Positions 59,986 to 64,000 of a stretch of 64,000 bases of DNA are shown in pieces. The notes beneath the pieces are model-generated. The model had not been told where the DNA came from, did not search any database, and saw nothing but the letters and a program-made list of their open reading frames with translations. Source of the DNA: Erwinia sorbitola (lineage in GTDB: Bacteria; Pseudomonadota; Gammaproteobacteria; Enterobacterales; Enterobacteriaceae). Made by a program: the position numbers and the translations under genes. Location of the stretch: contig NZ_CP046509.1 in assembly GCF_009738185.1 (NCBI RefSeq), positions 124,001 to 188,000 on the forward strand. Direction: 5' to 3'. The number at the start of each line of letters is the position of its first letter. The first letter of the stretch is position 1.

Positions 59986-60651
59986 GTGCAGATATCTGTT
60001 ATTGACGATGACCGCCGTCATCGTTGGTATCACAGGCGTAGATATAGCCATCGGGCTATGCTTAAGTTTTTACAGGATACTGTTGAACCTGCGATCAGAA
60101 ATTTATCGCAGGATGATGATATTTCCGCGAGCTACCCGTGGTGTTTCGTATTTTCAGCGAAAGAACTAAACCGGAAAAAATATTATGTTGGTGCACTGAC
60201 GCTATACAATAATAAAAGTCTTTGCGTCATTTATTCACACCTGACCTATGATAAAGTATCAGAGGATTTCAAAAAGAATTTCCATATCGCATTCTGGCTG
60301 GCGAGAATTCTTGTGCTGTGGCTAAGTAAAAGTAAGGAGGATAAAAACACCTCATTTATTTCAGAGTGGATTAATTCACTGAAAATACATTATTCACCTT
60401 TTCTGGAATCCATTCTAATTCGTAAGGAATACAGGTTTAGAAATACTTCTGAATCACTGCTATCAAATTATCACTGTTTAGATAATCAGATTTCTGTTGA
60501 TGGTGGAGTAGAGTTTATGCCATGGACAAACTGGCCTGAGTGTATTCAATCCGGAAGTTTTGTCTGGATTTGGCGACAAAGTCGGCATGGTCGAATTATT
60601 GATTCGAGAAAAATACCGATACCTATGGATATTACTAACGTTCATCGTTAG
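59986..60651 (+). CDS. T6SS-island protein of unknown function
   Basis: The 221-residue protein has a strongly basic start (DDDRRHRWYHRRRYSHRAML) and no signal peptide. One moderately hydrophobic stretch, FHIAFWLARILVLWL near residue 105, is probably a buried helix rather than a membrane span. I do not recognise the family, and it does not look like TssE or TagF. GTG start with GGAGG upstream. It lies between tssM and vgrG, 49 bases after the former, in the same direction, so a role in the T6SS such as spike loading or baseplate work is possible but only inferred. Confidence 0.7.
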   Translation: MQISVIDDDRRHRWYHRRRYSHRAMLKFLQDTVEPAIRNLSQDDDISASYPWCFVFSAKELNRKKYYVGALTLYNNKSLCVIYSHLTYDKVSEDFKKNFHIAFWLARILVLWLSKSKEDKNTSFISEWINSLKIHYSPFLESILIRKEYRFRNTSESLLSNYHCLDNQISVDGGVEFMPWTNWPECIQSGSFVWIWRQSRHGRIIDSRKIPIPMDITNVHR

Positions 60652-60688
60652 TGGTTATGGACAATCAATCTTGTAAAAGGTGATTATA

Positions 60689-63217
60689 ATGTCACGTACT
60701 ATTAACTTGTACAGCGCCGCAATGCCCACCTTGTTGGGCGAGCCGGGTTTGGTAGCATCTACGCTTAGAGGTGAAGAGTCGTTATCTACACTGTATTCAT
60801 ACTCTATTATGACAAAGACACCGGCCAATCCCTTGATACCCTGGCAGTCTGCTTCAAATATCGATATTAAGGCTCTGATCGGTAAGGAAATGACAGTTGA
60901 GATAGAGCTGGACGGCAGTGGTCTTGATACGGTGATGGGTATTGGTAAAGGCACCCGCGAAATATCAGGACTTGTTCAGCGGGCAAGATTTCTTGGCCGT
61001 GATGCTAATCAGGCAAAGCATGAGTTTATTATCAGGCCCTGGCTTTACCTGACAGATTTGACTGCCGACTATAAAATTTTCCAACAAAAAAACGTGGTGG
61101 AAATAATTGACGAAGTTTTATCTGAATATAACTTCCCATCAGATAAGCGCCTTAGCGGCAGCTATCCTCAGCTTGATTTCCAGGTTCAGTATGGCGAAAC
61201 CGACTTTAACTTCATTCAGCGCCTGATGGAGGAGTGGGGCATCTACTGGTTTTTCGAGCATGATGAGCATAAACACAAGCTGGTACTTGTCGATCATGTC
61301 GGTGCCCATAAAGGCTTTGCAAGCAGTGCCTACCACACTCTTCAATATTCACCCGACCAGCCCAAATCTGGTGAGGAGTATGTAACCCGTTTCGATCATC
61401 AGGAAACGATTACTACAGGAACATGGGTCACCAATGATTACGACTTTACCAAATCACGTGCGGATATCCTCGCTCTGGACAGTAAGCCGCGTAATACCAG
61501 CTTTAATGATATGGAAATCTTTAGCTGGCCGGGGGATTACGAGCAGCCTGGCATAGGTGAGCAATTAGCTAAGGTTCGTATGGAGGAGCTGGGTGCTAAG
61601 GGTTCCCGGGCCAAAGGGTTTGGTGAGCTACGTGGTGTGGTTTGTGGCTGCAACTTTACCCTTAAAGGATTCCCGGTACAAAAAGTTAACCGCGAATATT
61701 TGATTATTTCCAGTAAGTTAGACATAGAAGAAATCGGTCAGGTAACCGGCCAGGAAGAATTTAAATATCAGTGTGAGTTTACCGTACAGCCGACAACTAA
61801 AATCTACCGTCATCCATGTACCGCGATTAAGCCGAAAACACGTGGCCCGCAAACAGCTATCGTTGTTGGCCCCGCCGGGCAAGAGGTATGGACAGATACT
61901 TATGGGCGGGTAAAAGTTCGTTTCCTGTGGGATCGTTACGGCCATAATAACGAATTTGACTCCTGCTGGCTGCGAGTCAGTCAGGCCTGGGCAGGGAACC
62001 ATTTTGGCGGAATTAATATTCCCCGCATTGGTCATGAAGTCATTGTCGACTTTTTAAATGGCGATCCTGACAGGCCGCTGATTTTAGGTAGCCTCTACAA
62101 TAACGTCACTATGCCCCCCTGGGATCTTCCGGCTAACGCTACACAAAGTGGTCTGGTCAGCCGAACCATCGGTGGCGGACGAACAAACTTCAACGGTATC
62201 CGTTTTGAAGATAAAACGGGCAGTGAGTATTACTGGGAGCAGGCCGAGCGAGACATGAATCGGCTGACCAAACGCAACGAATACCAGTCGATAGGTGCCA
62301 ACTCAAATATCAAAGTTGGATTCTCCCGAACTAAATTTGTTGGCGGTTTCCAGACGGCAAACGTTCTTGGTTTCAACAGCCTGTTGGTCGGCGGTGCGAT
62401 GACCACGGTGGTTGGTGGCGCGAAGTCAGTCAACATTGGGGGGATATATGGGGTGAACGTCGGTGGCGCAGCCTCCCTCGCCGTGGGCGGCGCTAACTCT
62501 CTGGCGGTGGGCGGAGCCAACTCCCGCGCGGTGGGCGGCGCAGATTCGATTGCGGTTGGCGGTGCGGCCTCGACAGTTGTCGGCGGGGCTTTCTCGCTGA
62601 CTTCCGGCGGCATGCTGACCATCTGTGCTTCCAACATTAAAATTGTCGCCGGTGGAAAGATTGTGATTCAGGCAGGTGAGGTCGACATCAACCCGGGCGA
62701 CTGCTGCGACTGTAAAGGAGGGTGCGGCGGCGGCGGCGGCGGGCCTGCTTTACCTGGTTTACCTGGGCTGGGAGCGTTTGGATTTATACCTTTACCGCTG
62801 CCATTACCGCCATTGCCAATTTGGCCACCAGTGATACCGCCAGCAACGCCATCGGTTACGCCATCGGTCACACCGTCTGTTACGCCATCGGTCACACCGT
62901 CTGTTACGCCGTCGGTTACGCCATCGGTCACACCGTCTGTTACGCCGTCCGTTACTCCATCGGTAACGCCATCCGTTACCCCATCGGTGACGCCGTCGGT
63001 CACTCCTTCGGTGACGCCATCCGTTACCCCATCGGTGACGCCATCCGTTACGCCGTCGGTCACACCGTCGGTTACGCCGTCCGTTACGCCGTCGGTTACG
63101 CCATCGGTCACACCGTCGGTGACGCCTACACCTTCCTTTACTGCTTACCTGGCAACGCCAACACCGTCCGTAACACAAACTGTGACGCCAACGCCTATTG
63201 AACGAGATGCTGAGTAA
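60689..63217 (+). CDS. vgrG: T6SS spike protein VgrG with Thr-Pro-Ser-Val repeat tail
   Basis: The 842-residue protein has the VgrG core: gp27-like ring (residues 1-about 390), gp5-like OB fold (QEVWTDTYGRVKVRFLWDRYG near residue 395, SCWLRVSQAWAGNHFGGINI near residue 430), and the beta-helix needle with repeats of VGGAxS at about 575-640. A C-terminal extension follows: a Cys/Gly patch (GDCCDCKGGCGGGG near residue 672), a Pro/Leu hinge, then 23 TPSV units at residues 720-811 and a tail TPTPSF...ERDAE. The start ATG 60689 has AAAAGGTG upstream. The C-terminal part is not a recognised effector domain. A PAAR gene follows after a hairpin. Confidence 0.95.
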   Translation: MSRTINLYSAAMPTLLGEPGLVASTLRGEESLSTLYSYSIMTKTPANPLIPWQSASNIDIKALIGKEMTVEIELDGSGLDTVMGIGKGTREISGLVQRARFLGRDANQAKHEFIIRPWLYLTDLTADYKIFQQKNVVEIIDEVLSEYNFPSDKRLSGSYPQLDFQVQYGETDFNFIQRLMEEWGIYWFFEHDEHKHKLVLVDHVGAHKGFASSAYHTLQYSPDQPKSGEEYVTRFDHQETITTGTWVTNDYDFTKSRADILALDSKPRNTSFNDMEIFSWPGDYEQPGIGEQLAKVRMEELGAKGSRAKGFGELRGVVCGCNFTLKGFPVQKVNREYLIISSKLDIEEIGQVTGQEEFKYQCEFTVQPTTKIYRHPCTAIKPKTRGPQTAIVVGPAGQEVWTDTYGRVKVRFLWDRYGHNNEFDSCWLRVSQAWAGNHFGGINIPRIGHEVIVDFLNGDPDRPLILGSLYNNVTMPPWDLPANATQSGLVSRTIGGGRTNFNGIRFEDKTGSEYYWEQAERDMNRLTKRNEYQSIGANSNIKVGFSRTKFVGGFQTANVLGFNSLLVGGAMTTVVGGAKSVNIGGIYGVNVGGAASLAVGGANSLAVGGANSRAVGGADSIAVGGAASTVVGGAFSLTSGGMLTICASNIKIVAGGKIVIQAGEVDINPGDCCDCKGGCGGGGGGPALPGLPGLGAFGFIPLPLPLPPLPIWPPVIPPATPSVTPSVTPSVTPSVTPSVTPSVTPSVTPSVTPSVTPSVTPSVTPSVTPSVTPSVTPSVTPSVTPSVTPSVTPSVTPSVTPSVTPSVTPSVTPTPSFTAYLATPTPSVTQTVTPTPIERDAE
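62846..63121 (+). repeat. 12-base coding repeat, 23 units of Thr-Pro-Ser-Val
   Basis: There are exactly 23 consecutive units of 12 bases inside vgrG, all encoding Thr-Pro-Ser-Val. Units differ from one another at third codon positions only (for example acg/aca/acc/act, cca/ccg/cct, tcg/tct/tcc, gtt/gtc/gtg/gta). No unit changes an amino acid. Confidence 0.97.
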
Positions 63218-63242
63218 GAGGAAAACTTTACTATTTTCAATC

Positions 63243-63270
63243 ACGTCAACGCCCATATGGGCGTCGACGT
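63243..63270 (+). terminator. Hairpin between vgrG and PAAR genes
   Basis: ACGTCAACGCCCAT-ATGGGCGTCGACGT is a near-perfect palindrome with one mismatched pair, followed by TTTTAT. It could end part of the vgrG message. PAAR expression then needs read-through or its own promoter in the next 90 bases. Confidence 0.65.
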
Positions 63271-63360
63271 TTTATCAAAGGCATACCAGAGGAGCCAGTA
63301 GCAACACAACGTTTCAGTCGATCTTTGTTTCGATGATTAATCCATTAAATGAGGTGATTT

Positions 63361-63624
63361 ATGGCCAATGCAGCCAGAGTAGGTGATGCAATAAGTCATG
63401 GCGGAGCGATTGTTTCGGGTTCCGGCGATACAACCATCAACGGCAATAACGCGGGTATCGTGGGTAATAGTGTCGCCCCCTGTGCCTTACATGGAGCAGC
63501 TCCGGTAGCGACCGGATCCGGCTCTGTGTTTATTAACGGTTGCAATGCTGCGCGCCTTGGTGACGTCACCGGATGCGGCGCAGCGATTGTGACCGGCTCC
63601 GGTGATGTAGATATAGGCGGCTAA
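63361..63624 (+). CDS. PAAR-domain spike tip protein
   Basis: The 87-residue protein is a plain PAAR domain (ARVGDAISHGGAIVSGSGDT start, then APCALHGAAPVATGSGSVFI and CNAARLGDVTGCGAAIVTGS). The His and Cys positions fit the zinc-binding tip of the family. It has no membrane helices and no toxin domain, so it only sharpens the VgrG spike. The start agrees with the family. Confidence 0.93.
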   Translation: MANAARVGDAISHGGAIVSGSGDTTINGNNAGIVGNSVAPCALHGAAPVATGSGSVFINGCNAARLGDVTGCGAAIVTGSGDVDIGG

Positions 63625-63627
63625 AGC

Positions 63628-64000
63628 ATGTTCTTATCGATGACCTGGCCAGATAACCCCTGTCGTTACCATCTTGATGAGTCTCATACATCGGTAGCGA
63701 TGGTGGGTTTCAATATGTTAAACGGTACGTTCTCCCGCCCGTGCTCTGACAGCCACAACGAGAACGTTGTATTCTTTTACCGGACACTTGCCGGAGCAGT
63801 TGCCTTCAATACCTGTGATGAGTATGTCTGTATTATTGATGGAATACCGGTAGAAAAGGGCGAGGCTCGTACGCTGAATTTGGATTCAACAATTCAGATG
63901 GGTCATTACAACATTCAGGTGATTATCAGTGAAAACGCCGTTTCGCTTGAGGATATTTTTTATGCGCTCCATGATTCCGGTGCTGATAAAAGTAATATTA
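63628..64000 (+). CDS. TagK-like T6SS-associated protein (partial)
   Basis: The gene begins four bases after the PAAR stop and runs off the right edge; 124 codons are seen. The segment ARTLNLDSTIQMGHYNIQVI resembles the FHA-like start of TagK-type accessory proteins (pattern L-x-x-G-x-I-x-x-G-H-Y). The assignment rests on this and on place in the locus. Confidence 0.5.
   Translation, partial: MFLSMTWPDNPCRYHLDESHTSVAMVGFNMLNGTFSRPCSDSHNENVVFFYRTLAGAVAFNTCDEYVCIIDGIPVEKGEARTLNLDSTIQMGHYNIQVIISENAVSLEDIFYALHDSGADKSNI

Noticed and set aside
62668..63111. Minus-strand ORF of Val-Thr-Asp-Gly repeats opposite vgrG
   Set aside because: It is the antisense reading of the TPSV repeat. The synonymous pattern supports only the vgrG frame, and there is no ribosome site.
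62722..63256. Other long open frames across the vgrG repeat
   Set aside because: A 12-base repeat without stops keeps several frames open; they have no starts or families.

Overview
The window comes from a Gram-negative enterobacterium, most likely Erwiniaceae (Erwinia or Pantoea type). The evidence is a conserved enterobacterial block (kdgK, pdeH, yhjG, yhjE), kdpFABC with kdpD, mntP, yqhA and ypfH homologues, and a type VI secretion (T6SS) locus. The genus is an inference from gene content; no rRNA or tRNA is present to settle it.

The first 33.7 kb are ordinary, fairly GC-rich chromosome. An alginate-lyase-family gene runs convergently into kdgK, and both have KdgR-like sites upstream. pdeH follows with a near-consensus sigma-28 promoter, then an AsmA-like gene and the yhjE transporter. 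Next is a magnesium module: mgtB behind a long leader with a short Arg/Pro-rich leader ORF and a C-rich stretch, and a 30-codon MgtR-like membrane peptide after it. Then come a LysR/SDR pair, mntP with a MntR box, an AraC regulator facing a LysE exporter, a cysteine hydrolase, an ABC exporter, a GNAT-like protein, a siderophore-interacting protein with a Fur box, a LysR regulator divergent from a SoxS-like regulator, yqhA and ypfH. The kdp locus has the KdpE operator, kdpF, kdpA, kdpB, kdpC and kdpD, but kdpE is missing from its usual place and a tandem palindrome array separates kdpC from kdpD. A LysR gene and an LpdC-type (gallate/hydroxyarylate) UbiD-family decarboxylase complete this part.

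From about 33.7 kb to the end the DNA is AT-richer and holds a T6SS island built as two divergent arms. The leftward arm is tssF, tssG, tssA, a fimbrial tip-adhesin-like gene abutting tssA, a GT60-type polypeptide GlcNAc-transferase and an Eag-like (DUF1795) chaperone. The rightward arm is clpV (tssH), a complete chaperone-usher fimbrial operon, tssB, tssC, hcp, tssJ, tssK, tssL, tssM, an unknown 221-residue gene, vgrG, a PAAR gene and a partial TagK-like gene. tssE is not seen and may lie beyond the right edge.

The most striking feature is the VgrG C-terminal tail, 23 consecutive Thr-Pro-Ser-Val units in which every nucleotide difference is synonymous. A polypeptide glycosyltransferase and a fimbrial system share the island. 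The working hypothesis is a T6SS whose spike carries a mucin-like tail that is O-glycosylated by the island's own enzyme, in a locus genetically merged with a chaperone-usher pilus.
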